This document shows, in pieces, positions 7,503-14,064 of a DNA stretch of 14,064 nucleotides. This DNA comes from a bacterium (lineage in GTDB: Bacteria; ARS69): the NCBI GenBank assembly GCA_025774865.1, contig JALGZO010000071.1:1-14064 (forward strand). Reading direction: 5' to 3'. Position numbers and translations under genes: made by a program. The notes below the pieces were generated by a model. It did not search any database. It was not told the DNA's origin and worked only from the letters and a program-made list of their open reading frames with translations. How positions within the stretch are numbered: the first letter of the stretch is position 1; each line of letters begins with the position of its first letter.

Positions 7503-8900
7503 ATGACGGAACACTCCGAGCTGCTCGATCAGCTAGACACCAACCACTCGAAGCTGAGCCTCGATCAAATCCGGTCCGAGTGCCAGACGCACGACGTTCG
7601 CTACCTCCAGTTGCAGTTCGTCGACATTCTCGGGATCTCGAAGTGCGTTGAGCTTCCCGCGTCCCAGATGGAGAAGGCGTACAACAACGAGGTCATGTTC
7701 GACGGGTCGTCCATCGACGGCTTCGCTCGCATCAACGAGAGCGACATGGCTCTGTACCCGGACTGGAGCACGCGCTATTACGAGCCGTCGCCGGACGGGG
7801 CCGGAGGCGGAGTGCTCCACGTGATCTCCGACGTATGGACGGACAAGCACGGAGCGGACGGGGCCGTTCCATACCACGGCGATCCGCGCTGGAACCTGAA
7901 GACGTATCTCGCGAAGGTGCGCCAAGAGCTCGGCTGGGAGTTTCAGACCGGATGTGAGGCCGAGTTCTTCCTCTTCGATGCGGCAGCGCTGCAGGACGGC
8001 GCGCTCGTGACGCAGGACGACGGCGGCTACTTCGACGTGGATCCCGTGGACCGCGGCGTCAGCGTGCGCCGGGAGATCGTGAAACAACTCGAGGTAATGG
8101 GCTTCGAGGTCGAGGCCTTGCACCACGAAGTGGCGGCCGGGCAGCACGAGATCGACTTCCGCTACGGCGAGGCGCTCCAGACCGCGGACAATCTCCAGAA
8201 GTTCAAGTCCTCGATCAAGTCGATCGCGCGGGACTACGGTCTGCAAGCCACGTTCATGCCGAAGCCGAAGGCGGGCATCAACGGTAGTGGGATGCACACG
8301 CACGGCTCCGTCTGGAAGGACGGCGCGAACGTATTCCGCGACGACTCATCGGAAACGTACGGTCTTTCGAAGACGGCGCTCCACTTCATCGCGGGCATCA
8401 TCGAGCACGCGGGCGCGATCACGGCGTTCGCGAACCCGTTGATCAACAGCTACAAGCGCTTGATTCCCGGCTTCGAAGCGCCGACCGTGGTCGCGTACAG
8501 CCTCGCGAACCGGAGCCCGATGATCCGGTTGCCGAAGGCCACCGGAAACTCGAAGCGCATCGAGATCCGCTCGCCGGATCCGACCGCGAACCCGTACCTG
8601 CTCTTCACGGCGATACTGGCGGCGGGAGTGGACGGCGTGAAGCGAGAGCTCACGGCGCCCGAACCGGTTTCTGTGAACGTCTATCTCGAGTCGGCGGAAT
8701 GGCGGCGCGAGCGGAACCTGCACGAGCTTCCGGCGTCGCTCGGTGAGGCCATCGATGCGCTCGAGGCCGACGAGTACATCAGGAATTGTTTCTCCGATCA
8801 CATCATTCAGCACTACATCGATTCCAAGCGGGCCGAGATCGTGGAGTACCAGCAGCAGGTCCACGACTGGGAGCTCCAGCAGTACCTCGTGAAGTACTGA
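7503..8900 (+). CDS. glnA: Glutamine synthetase, class I-alpha
   Basis: ATP-dependent ligation of ammonia to glutamate, in the cytoplasm as a dodecamer in this class. The 465 residues match the family along their length: beta-grasp N-domain with MFDGSSIDGF (65-74), metal-binding CEAEFFLF (151-158), HHEVAAGQHEIDF (207-219), MPKPKAGINGSGMHTH (252-267), NSYKRLIPGFEAP (315-327, the glutamate-flap region), NRSPMIRLP (336-344) and RIEIRSPDPTANPYL (352-366). The class I-beta insertion and the adenylylation tyrosine (NLYDLP in E. coli) are absent; the same place reads NLHELP (405-410), so control by adenylylation is not expected. Arg76 in GFARINESDM aligns with the Arg of Bacillus GS used in glutamine feedback inhibition, and the end VHDWELQQYLVKY is I-alpha-like. 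The start is ATG 7503 behind AGGGGAG. The gene is monocistronic, closed by a terminator at 8925. Confidence 0.97.
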   Translation: MTEHSELLDQLDTNHSKLSLDQIRSECQTHDVRYLQLQFVDILGISKCVELPASQMEKAYNNEVMFDGSSIDGFARINESDMALYPDWSTRYYEPSPDGAGGGVLHVISDVWTDKHGADGAVPYHGDPRWNLKTYLAKVRQELGWEFQTGCEAEFFLFDAAALQDGALVTQDDGGYFDVDPVDRGVSVRREIVKQLEVMGFEVEALHHEVAAGQHEIDFRYGEALQTADNLQKFKSSIKSIARDYGLQATFMPKPKAGINGSGMHTHGSVWKDGANVFRDDSSETYGLSKTALHFIAGIIEHAGAITAFANPLINSYKRLIPGFEAPTVVAYSLANRSPMIRLPKATGNSKRIEIRSPDPTANPYLLFTAILAAGVDGVKRELTAPEPVSVNVYLESAEWRRERNLHELPASLGEAIDALEADEYIRNCFSDHIIQHYIDSKRAEIVEYQQQVHDWELQQYLVKY

Positions 8901-8924
8901 TCGGACTGCCGCGTGCGGGAATCC

Positions 8925-8960
8925 GAGGGGCGCCTCCTGATGGGGGCGCCCTTCTTCTTT
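8925..8960 (+). terminator. Intrinsic terminator of the glutamine synthetase gene
   Basis: Arms 8925-8937 and 8942-8954 pair over 13 bp, with two G-U wobbles, around the 4-base loop TGAT. The 3' side runs straight into TTCTTT and GTCT. It starts 25 bases after the stop. Stem strength and the T-rich tail make this a convincing Rho-independent terminator. Confidence 0.88.
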
Positions 8961-8976
8961 GTCTCACCCTACGAAG

Positions 8977-9003
8977 CCGGACCCCACTCGCAGTGGGGTC
9001 CGG
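8977..9003. repeat. Perfect 12-bp inverted repeat with 3-base loop
   Basis: CCGGACCCCACT (8977-8988), CGC, then AGTGGGGTCCGG (8992-9003). It sits between the glutamine synthetase terminator and the candidate promoter of the next operon. No T-run follows on either strand, so it is not a standard terminator. It could be an operator next to the -35 region at 9006, or a transcription-insulating hairpin. Confidence 0.7.
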
Positions 9004-9005
9004 AC

Positions 9006-9034
9006 TCGACCCCCCGGCGCCGACCCGGTATGCT
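9006..9034 (+). promoter_or_regulatory. Candidate sigma-70 promoter of the pruA operon
   Basis: TCGACC (9006-9011) and TATGCT (9029-9034) match four of six bases each of TTGACA and TATAAT, with a 17-bp spacer. A start near 9041 would give a leader of about 50 bases before the ATG at 9091. The perfect inverted repeat at 8977-9003 abuts the -35 box, a position suited to a regulator. This is based on match and position only. Confidence 0.45.
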
Positions 9035-9090
9035 GCCGCGGGGCGCCCTCCCGGCGCGAAGTTTCAAACCCCAGCCGATCGAGGTTCTGA

Positions 9091-10728
9091 ATGACGAATG
9101 CGTTGTTTCGGACCGGGACACCGGACAACGAGCCGGTTCTGTCCTACGCTCCCGGCACCAGCGAACGCCGCGATCTGAAAGAGGCGATCGGGCGGATCGG
9201 GTCCCGCACGATCGAAATCCCTCTCGTGATCGGCGGCAAGAAGGTCAAGACGGGGCGCACGGGCGACTGCCGCTGTCCCCACGATCACCGGCACCTGCTC
9301 GGCCGCTACCACAAGGCCGGGGGCAAGGAGGCCGATCAGGCGATCGAAGCGGCCGCCAGGGCCTGGCCGGAGTGGTCGCGGATGGACTGGGCCGACCGGG
9401 CGTCGATCTTTCTGAAGGCGGCGGAGCTCCTCGCGGGTCCTCATCGCCAGGCCGTGAACGCCGCGACGATGCTCGGTCAGTCCAAAACCTGTCACCAGGC
9501 CGAAATCGACTCCGCGTGCGAGCTCATCGACTTCTGGCGCTTCAACGTCCACTACCTGCAGCGGATCTACGCGGACCAACCCGAAAGCGGTCCCGGCATG
9601 TGGAACCGCGTCGAGTACCGGCCGCTCGAGGGCTTCGTCTTCGCGATCACGCCGTTCAACTTCACGTCGATCGCCGGCAATCTGCCGACCGCGCCCGCCC
9701 TCATGGGCAACACGGTCCTCTGGAAGCCGGCGTCGTCGGCCGTGTACTCCGCGCACTTCCTGATGGAGGTGCTGCACGAGGCGGGATTACCGCCGGGCGT
9801 CATCAACTTCGTACCGGGATCGGGCGGACAGATCGGTGATCCCGTCATGGCGAGCGGTGCGCTCGCGGGGATCCACTTCACCGGATCTACCGAAGTGTTC
9901 CAGGGCGTCTGGTCCACGATCGGGCAGAACATCACGAGGTACGCGAACTATCCCCGGATCGTCGGCGAGACCGGGGGCAAGGACTTCGTCTTCGCGCACG
10001 CCAGCGCCGAGCCCGAGTCGCTCGCGACGGCCCTCGTCCGCGGTGCGTTCGAGTACCAGGGTCAGAAATGCAGCGCCGCTTCCCGGGCCTACATCCCGAA
10101 GAGTCTGTGGAAGCGGGTACGGGACGAGATGCTGGCCCAGGTGGGCGAGATCGAGATGGGCGATCCCACCGACTTCCGGAACTTCGTCGGAGCGGTCATT
10201 GACCAGGCGGCGTACCAGTCGATCGAGAAGTACATCAAGTACGCGAAGCGCTCCCCGGAGGCGAAGATCCTCGCGGGAGGCAGGTGCGACCCGTCCCGCG
10301 GGTGGTTCATCGAGCCCACGGTCGTGCAAACGACGAACCCCGAGTTCAAACTGATGAAGGAAGAGATCTTCGGGCCGGTCCTGACGATCTACGTCTATCC
10401 CGACGGTCAGCTCGACAAGACCCTGGCCTCCTGCGATACGGCGTCGCCGTACGCGCTGACCGGTGCCATCTTCGCCCGGGACCGCCAGGCCGCCGTCAAG
10501 ATGGCGGATCGGTTGCGACATACCGCCGGGAACTTCTATATCAACGACAAGCCGACGGGAGCGGTCGTCGGGCAGCAGCCGTTCGGCGGGAGCCGGGCCT
10601 CGGGCACGAACGACAAGGCCGGCAGCGCGCAGAACCTGCAGCGGTGGGTGACCCCGCGCACCATCAAGGAGCTCTTCGTGCCGCCGAAGCACTTCGCGTA
10701 TCCGTTCCTGGCCGGCGACGAGGAGTAG
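9091..10728 (+). CDS. pruA: 1-pyrroline-5-carboxylate (L-glutamate gamma-semialdehyde) dehydrogenase
   Basis: NAD-dependent oxidation of glutamate gamma-semialdehyde (in equilibrium with P5C) to glutamate, the last step of proline and ornithine/arginine breakdown. The 545 residues have the length and blocks of the stand-alone P5CDH type (ALDH4-like): ITPFNFTSIAGNLPTAPALM with oxyanion Asn190, cofactor Lys212 in LWKPASSA, general base Glu293 in VGETGGKDFVF, and nucleophile Cys327 in the diagnostic EYQGQKCSAASRAYIP. C-terminal blocks are KEEIFGPVL and GQQPFGGSRASGTNDKAGS. There is no proline dehydrogenase domain, so it is not a PutA fusion, and no prodh gene is in the window. The start is ATG 9091 with GAGG at 9081-9084. 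It is the first gene of a tight four-gene set: the next start is 8 bp after its stop. Confidence 0.95.
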   Translation: MTNALFRTGTPDNEPVLSYAPGTSERRDLKEAIGRIGSRTIEIPLVIGGKKVKTGRTGDCRCPHDHRHLLGRYHKAGGKEADQAIEAAARAWPEWSRMDWADRASIFLKAAELLAGPHRQAVNAATMLGQSKTCHQAEIDSACELIDFWRFNVHYLQRIYADQPESGPGMWNRVEYRPLEGFVFAITPFNFTSIAGNLPTAPALMGNTVLWKPASSAVYSAHFLMEVLHEAGLPPGVINFVPGSGGQIGDPVMASGALAGIHFTGSTEVFQGVWSTIGQNITRYANYPRIVGETGGKDFVFAHASAEPESLATALVRGAFEYQGQKCSAASRAYIPKSLWKRVRDEMLAQVGEIEMGDPTDFRNFVGAVIDQAAYQSIEKYIKYAKRSPEAKILAGGRCDPSRGWFIEPTVVQTTNPEFKLMKEEIFGPVLTIYVYPDGQLDKTLASCDTASPYALTGAIFARDRQAAVKMADRLRHTAGNFYINDKPTGAVVGQQPFGGSRASGTNDKAGSAQNLQRWVTPRTIKELFVPPKHFAYPFLAGDEE

Positions 10729-10736
10729 GCGCCCCC

Positions 10737-11333
10737 GTGACGGAGACGGACACCCTCATCCCCGAGATCGACGGGAACATCTTCCAGCTAGCGGAGATCC
10801 AGCAAAGGGCGCAGTCCGTGCTGGGCGACCTCTCGGAGGATCAACTCAACTGGAAACCCGCGCCCGCTCGTTGGTCGGTGGGGGAGTGCGTGCTGCACAT
10901 GCTCGAGACGAACGTCGGCTATTCGCGCGCGATCGAGGAGAAGATGGGTGAGGCCCGCGCGAAGGGGAAGCTCTCGACGGGGCCCTTTCGCTACGGCTGG
11001 TTCAGCCGCTGGTTCGTCGGGCTCGTAGAGCCTCCGGTGAAGAGGCGGCTCCCGGCGCCGAAGACGTTCGTGCCGCCGCCGCGTCCGGCGAAGACGGGCG
11101 ACGTCCAGAGGTTCGTCGAGAGCGTCGATCGGATCGCCGAGATGAATCGCGCGGCGAACGGGCTGGATCTCAGGGTGAAGATCGCGTCTCCGGCGACCAA
11201 ACTGGTCCGCCTCGAGCTCGGGATGGCCTTGAAGCTCCTGGGAGCGCACACCCTCCGCCATCTGCTCCAGGCCGAAGCTGTCACGAAAGAGGCCGGGTTC
11301 CCCGGCCCGACTCAACCGGGAGAACGACCGTGA
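10737..11333 (+). CDS. DinB/YfiT-like putative metal-binding four-helix protein
   Basis: A 198-residue protein with the DinB-superfamily pattern: an opening helix, LSEDQLNWKPAPARWSVGEC (32-51), then His54 in VLHMLE, and His171 and His175 in AHTLRHLLQAEAV. The three histidines fit the metal triad of this fold, whose members include thiol-dependent transferases and many uncharacterised proteins; substrates are generally unknown. A Pro-rich, basic stretch (about 99-120) lies between the helix pairs. The start is GTG 10737, 8 bp after the pruA stop; AGGAG at 10721-10725 (inside the end of pruA) is the likely ribosome site, 11 bases away. Its TGA overlaps the GTG of the next gene (11330-11333). 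Placement between two semialdehyde dehydrogenases suggests a role in the same pathway, but none can be named. Confidence 0.75.
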   Translation: MTETDTLIPEIDGNIFQLAEIQQRAQSVLGDLSEDQLNWKPAPARWSVGECVLHMLETNVGYSRAIEEKMGEARAKGKLSTGPFRYGWFSRWFVGLVEPPVKRRLPAPKTFVPPPRPAKTGDVQRFVESVDRIAEMNRAANGLDLRVKIASPATKLVRLELGMALKLLGAHTLRHLLQAEAVTKEAGFPGPTQPGERP

Positions 11334-11830
11334 CCCAGTCGACCGACGTGTTCCGTACGATGACTGACGAAGAGTGCGAAGCGGTGGTCGGAGAGATGCG
11401 CGACGAGGTGAAGCCGCTGTACAAGCAGATCGAGCGCACGGCGGCGGAAACCCTTCGGCTACGTTCCGTGTTTCTCGGAAAGCAGCCGTTTCCGAAACGG
11501 TGCCAGATGATCCGCAAAGCGATGGCGCTCAAGGTGAATGCCGAGGCGGCCGCCGAAGTGCTCGCCGCGTTCTTCATGGAACGATACTCGGAGGACGTGA
11601 CCGAGCTTCTGGATTCCTTCGGCGTGGAGCACGAGGACGGAGTGTTGAAGGGCCCGTCCCCGGAGGAGCCGACCCCCAAGGTGCTGAAAGAGACCGTCGA
11701 GAAGTTTCCGAAAGGCGGGAACGCTCTCATCCGGGGCGTGCTGCTGAGGGCATTCGCGGCGCAAGCGGCAGTGGACTGGCCGCGACTGGACGAGATCGTC
11801 TATCCCGACGTGACCGCGGCCACAAAGTGA
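11330..11830 (+). CDS. Hypothetical 166-residue helical protein, no family recognised
   Basis: I do not recognise this protein. It is acidic/basic mixed, predicted mainly helical, with no signal peptide or membrane segment. There are two cysteines (16 and 59) and no obvious metal or nucleotide motif. The N-terminal half (about 10-98) looks like consecutive amphipathic helices, followed by a Pro/Glu-rich hinge KGPSPEEPTPK (108-117) and a C-terminal helix pair ending FAAQAAVDWPRLDEIVYPD. Coding status is well supported: GTG start overlapping the previous stop, GGGAG at 11318-11322 seven bases upstream, a 9-bp gap to the next gene, and normal codon-position composition. It could be an accessory or partner of the downstream dehydrogenase or of the DinB-like protein. 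Confidence 0.8.
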   Translation: MTQSTDVFRTMTDEECEAVVGEMRDEVKPLYKQIERTAAETLRLRSVFLGKQPFPKRCQMIRKAMALKVNAEAAAEVLAAFFMERYSEDVTELLDSFGVEHEDGVLKGPSPEEPTPKVLKETVEKFPKGGNALIRGVLLRAFAAQAAVDWPRLDEIVYPDVTAATK

Positions 11831-11839
11831 GGAAGAGAA

Positions 11840-13381
11840 ATGAGTGAGACCACGACGAGCATGAACACGGACTTCCTGACGCGGCTGGGTGTGCAAGGGA
11901 CGTCCCTCGGAGCTTGCTGGGGGGAGTGGGTCGAGACGTCCGAGGGGCGCGAGCTCGTGAGCGTCAGCCCGACCGACGAATCGGAGATCGGCCGCGTCAA
12001 GATGGCATCCAAGGACGATTACGGGCACGTCATGACGAAGGCTCGTGAAGCCTTCGAGACGTGGCGGATGGTGCCCGCGCCGCAGCGGGGAGAGGTCGTC
12101 CGGCTGCTCGCCCACGAGTTCCGCCGGCACAAGGAAGATCTGGGAGCTCTGATCGCCTGGGAAATGGGGAAGATCCGGTCCGAGGGCGAAGGGGAGGTGC
12201 AGGAGATCATCGACATCGCCGACTTCGCGGTCGGACTGTCGCGACAGCTCTACGGTCTCACGATGCACTCCGAGCGGCCGGGTCACCGCATGTACGAGCA
12301 ATGGCATCCGCTCGGAGTCGTCGGCGTCATCACCGCGTTCAACTTCCCGGGTGCAGTCTGGGCGTGGAATGCGATGATTGCGGCGGTGTGCGGCGACGTG
12401 ATCCTCTGGAAGCCGTCGAGCAAGACACCGCTCACCGCGGTCGCCATCCAGAACATCTGCAACCGCGTCATGAAGGAAGCGGGCTGCCCCGGCGTCTTCA
12501 ACCTCGTGATCGGCGCCGGGCGCGAGGTCGGCGAGACGCTCATCAACGATCGGCGGATCCCACTGGTCTCCGCCACCGGCAGCTGCCACATGGGGCGCCG
12601 TATCGGTGAGATCGTCGCGAAGCGCCTCGGCCGGTCGCTCTTGGAGCTCGGCGGCAACAACGCGATCATCGTGACGGAGGACGCGGATCTCGACATGGCG
12701 TTGAGTGGAATCGTCTTCGGGGCCGTCGGCACGGCGGGCCAGCGCTGCACCTCGACTCGAAGGATCTTCCTGCATCGGTCGATCGCGGCGTCCTTCACGG
12801 ATCGTTTGAAGAAGGCCTACGCTTCGATCTCCATCGGAAACCCGCTGGACGACTCCGTCCTCATGGGTCCTCTGGTGGACGAAGGAGCGGTGAAGGACTA
12901 CGAGGACGCGCTGGAGACGATCCGGACTCAGGGCGGGGAGATCCTGTATGGCGGCAAGCGCGTCGAGGGTCCGGGTTTCTTCGTCGAGCCGACCCTGGTG
13001 AAAGCTGACCCGGACATGCCGATCACGAAGGACGAGACCTTCGCTCCCATCCTCTACATCTTCGAGTTCGACGATGTCGATGAAGCGATCCGAATGCAGA
13101 ACGACGTGGATCAGGGGCTGTCGAGCGCCATCTTCACTCGCGACCTCTTGGCCGCCGAGACGTTTCTCTCGCACCGCGGCTCCGACTGCGGCATCGCGAA
13201 CGTCAACATCGGAACGTCGGGGGCCGAGATCGGTGGCGCCTTCGGAGGCGAGAAGGACACCGGCGGCGGGCGCGAAGCGGGCTCGGATTCCTGGAAGATC
13301 TACATGCGCCGGCAGACCTGCACGATCAACTGGACGAAGGAAGTGCAGCTCGCCCAGGGGGTGGAGTTCGACGTCTCGTAG
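11840..13381 (+). CDS. amaB: Alpha-aminoadipic semialdehyde / piperideine-6-carboxylate dehydrogenase (ALDH7, antiquitin-like)
   Basis: NAD-dependent oxidation of L-alpha-aminoadipate 6-semialdehyde (cyclic form P6C) to aminoadipate in lysine catabolism. The 513 residues follow human ALDH7A1 (antiquitin) closely: GEVQEIIDIADFAVGLSRQL, EQWHPLGVVGVITAFNFPGA with Asn168, Lys191, general base Glu269 in SLLELGGNNAII, nucleophile Cys303 in GTAGQRCTSTRR, and the C-terminal GTSGAEIGGAFGGEKDTGGG. Glu122 and Arg302 align with the human residues (Glu121, Arg301) that recognise the aminoadipate head group, which favours this substrate over betaine or other aldehydes. The start is ATG 11840 with AGGA at 11830-11833. 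It is last in the pruA operon; a weak candidate terminator lies about 200 bp downstream. Related names are pcd and aldh7. Confidence 0.93.
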   Translation: MSETTTSMNTDFLTRLGVQGTSLGACWGEWVETSEGRELVSVSPTDESEIGRVKMASKDDYGHVMTKAREAFETWRMVPAPQRGEVVRLLAHEFRRHKEDLGALIAWEMGKIRSEGEGEVQEIIDIADFAVGLSRQLYGLTMHSERPGHRMYEQWHPLGVVGVITAFNFPGAVWAWNAMIAAVCGDVILWKPSSKTPLTAVAIQNICNRVMKEAGCPGVFNLVIGAGREVGETLINDRRIPLVSATGSCHMGRRIGEIVAKRLGRSLLELGGNNAIIVTEDADLDMALSGIVFGAVGTAGQRCTSTRRIFLHRSIAASFTDRLKKAYASISIGNPLDDSVLMGPLVDEGAVKDYEDALETIRTQGGEILYGGKRVEGPGFFVEPTLVKADPDMPITKDETFAPILYIFEFDDVDEAIRMQNDVDQGLSSAIFTRDLLAAETFLSHRGSDCGIANVNIGTSGAEIGGAFGGEKDTGGGREAGSDSWKIYMRRQTCTINWTKEVQLAQGVEFDVS

Positions 13382-13391
13382 GGGGGGGTGG

Positions 13392-13526
13392 CCCGAGGTG
13401 ACGAGGCGGGGCCGGGGAGTCCCTCGCTCCGCTATACGCTCCTCGCCGAACATCCAAGCCTCTAGACGTGGCTGCGGTGCGCCACGCGGCGCGAGGAACA
13501 CCCCGACCCCGCCTCGCCACCTCGGG
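13392..13526. repeat. Palindromic element, copy 1 (inverted relative to copy 2)
   Basis: Terminal arms 13392-13417 and 13501-13526 are inverted repeats matching at 24 of 26 positions. They enclose an 83-bp core that includes CCCTCGCTCCGCTATACGCT and GTGCGCCACGCGGC. The core is roughly 85 percent identical by eye to the reverse complement of the core at 13859-13940. The whole has the form of a non-coding miniature palindromic element or structured RNA. It lies 10 bp after the amaB-like stop. It has no transposase, and no target-site duplication was identified. Confidence 0.7.
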
Positions 13527-13576
13527 ATTCGAGAGGCAAGGGGCACCCGGACACGCGCGTCACAAGCGTCGCCCTC

Positions 13577-13610
13577 GCGCGCGGGCTTCCGCGCGCAAGT
13601 CTCGTCTTCG
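13577..13610 (+). terminator. Possible terminator hairpin of the pruA-amaB operon
   Basis: GCGCGCGG (13577-13584), loop GCTT, CCGCGCGC (13589-13596) form a strong 8-bp stem, followed by AAGTCTCGTCTTCG. The downstream tract is only moderately T-rich. It is the first strong simple hairpin after the palindromic element. It could instead be an unrelated hairpin of the repeat region. Confidence 0.4.
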
Positions 13611-13622
13611 TAGCTCACTCCG

Positions 13623-13787
13623 GTTGACGCCGCTGCGGGCGTACTGCGGTTGACACCGCTGCGGGCGTACTGCAGTTGACGCCGCTGCGGGCGTACTCCG
13701 ATTGACACCGCTGCGGGCGTGCTGCAGTTGACACCGGCTACGGGCGTACCCCGGTTGACACCGCTGCGGGCGTACTGCAGTTGACAC
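13623..13787. repeat. 26-bp tandem repeat array, six units plus a partial seventh
   Basis: Units begin at 13623, 13649, 13675, 13701, 13727 and 13754, with a partial unit at 13780. All are 26 bp except the fifth, which is 27 bp (one extra base in CCGGCTACGG). The typical unit begins GTTGACACCGCTGCGGGCGT and ends ACTGCA. Variation is at a few fixed sites: A or G after TTGAC, and the last four bases. There are no spacers, so it is not a CRISPR. Each unit contains TTGAC(A/G) and the small dyad CCGC-T-GCGG. No ORF with conserved features crosses it. Confidence 0.92.
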
Positions 13788-13841
13788 GGCCCCGAAGGTC
13801 ACGGCGTAGCTGGCTCGTCGCACGCCCGGCTCACGCCGAGA

Positions 13842-13957
13842 GGAGGTCGGCCCGGGGTGTTCCTCGAGCCGCGTGGCGCACCGCAGCCACCCATGTGAGG
13901 CCTGGATGCTTGGCGAGGAGCGCATAGCGGAGCGAGGGATACCCCGGGTCGACCTCC
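13842..13957. repeat. Palindromic element, copy 2
   Basis: Arms 13842-13858 and 13941-13957 pair at 16 of 17 positions around an 82-bp core. The core is a diverged inverted copy of that at 13418-13500. The arms share only their inner CCGGGG with copy 1 and are shorter than its arms, yet each copy pairs with itself. The right part is also repeated directly at 13997-14064. Confidence 0.65.
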
Positions 13958-13961
13958 CCCA
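13894..13961. repeat. 68-bp direct repeat, first copy
   Basis: Begins TGTGAGGCCTGGAT and ends GTCGACCTCCCCCA. It matches 13997-14064 at 63 of 68 positions, with a 103-bp period. It overlaps the right half of palindromic copy 2. Confidence 0.9.
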
Positions 13962-13996
13962 GAACGCGCGTCGCGCTATCTCTCCGTGCCGACGCC

Positions 13997-14064
13997 TGTG
14001 AGGCCTGGATATTCGGCGAGGAGCGCATGGCGGAGCGAGGGACACCCCGGGTCGACCTCCCCCA
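13997..14064. repeat. 68-bp direct repeat, second copy, reaching the window edge
   Basis: Five substitutions from 13894-13961. Upstream of it (13962-13996) the sequence differs from the corresponding part of copy 2, so only the right half is shared. The repeat reaches the last base of the window, so the array may continue. Confidence 0.9.

Larger units (their letters stand above)
13382..14064. other. Repeat-rich non-coding region
   Basis: Roughly 680 bp with no supportable gene. Apart from the repeats and hairpin listed separately, 13527-13576 and 13788-13841 show only GC-rich sequence. Open frames crossing the region on the minus strand simply translate the 26-bp and palindromic repeats (Arg/Ser/Ala-rich) and are not believable proteins. 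Confidence 0.75.

Noticed and set aside
10737-11333. Long frame starting at 10284 as the start of the DinB-like gene
   Set aside because: The upstream part overlaps pruA out of frame. Homology-like sequence begins only after the pruA stop, at GTG 10737.
11459-13708. 749-codon minus-strand open frame
   Set aside because: Lies opposite the ALDH7 gene and starts inside the 26-bp repeats; no recognisable domain.
13623-13787. CRISPR array
   Set aside because: Units are contiguous with no unique spacers, and no cas gene is present.
13560-14045. Minus-strand 161-codon open frame through the repeats
   Set aside because: The translation merely repeats the tandem array and the palindromic element (runs of GVNRS- and RPQRC-like peptides). 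No ribosome site and no independent coding evidence.

Overview
The window is a GC-rich stretch of bacterial chromosome. It holds nine protein-coding genes, packed tightly with short spacers and overlapping stop/start codons, followed by about 680 bases of repeat-rich non-coding DNA at the right edge. High GC in all genes, a non-adenylylated class I-alpha glutamine synthetase, a respiratory-type NiFe hydrogenase and amino-acid-oxidising dehydrogenases suggest a free-living, metabolically flexible bacterium. The sequence alone does not give a phylum. No rRNA, tRNA, transposase or phage gene is visible.

Region 1 (1-4203, plus strand) is the end of a hydrogenase operon. It contains the C-terminal three quarters of a group 1-like NiFe-hydrogenase large subunit, the Ni-dependent maturation endopeptidase that would cleave its C-terminal tail, and a 767-residue polytopic membrane protein with a central spermidine-synthase-like fold. 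The endopeptidase seems to start at a CTG codon. Its stop overlaps the start of the membrane protein (ATGA).

Region 2 (4204-7502) holds an OFA-family (oxalate/formate antiporter-like) MFS transporter on the plus strand. It converges, with a 15-bp overlap, on a minus-strand MocR-type regulator (GntR winged helix fused to an aminotransferase-like domain). In my alignment the PLP-binding lysine of the regulator is replaced by aspartate. The regulator is divergent from the next gene across a roughly 200-bp control region.

Region 3 (7503-9003) is a stand-alone glutamine synthetase gene, closed by a strong intrinsic terminator and then a second, perfect 12-bp hairpin.

Region 4 (9006-13381) is a compact four-gene operon with a candidate promoter: 1-pyrroline-5-carboxylate dehydrogenase (pruA type), a DinB/YfiT-fold protein, an unrecognised 166-residue helical protein, and an ALDH7-type alpha-aminoadipic semialdehyde dehydrogenase. 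The two dehydrogenases oxidise analogous cyclising semialdehydes, from proline/ornithine (to glutamate) and from lysine (to aminoadipate). With the adjacent glutamine synthetase, the right half looks like an amino-acid nitrogen and carbon module.

Region 5 (13382-14064) carries a candidate terminator, a block of about six 26-bp tandem repeats each containing TTGAC, and inverted and direct copies of a palindromic element whose arms differ between copies yet stay self-complementary. The last direct repeat runs to the window edge.
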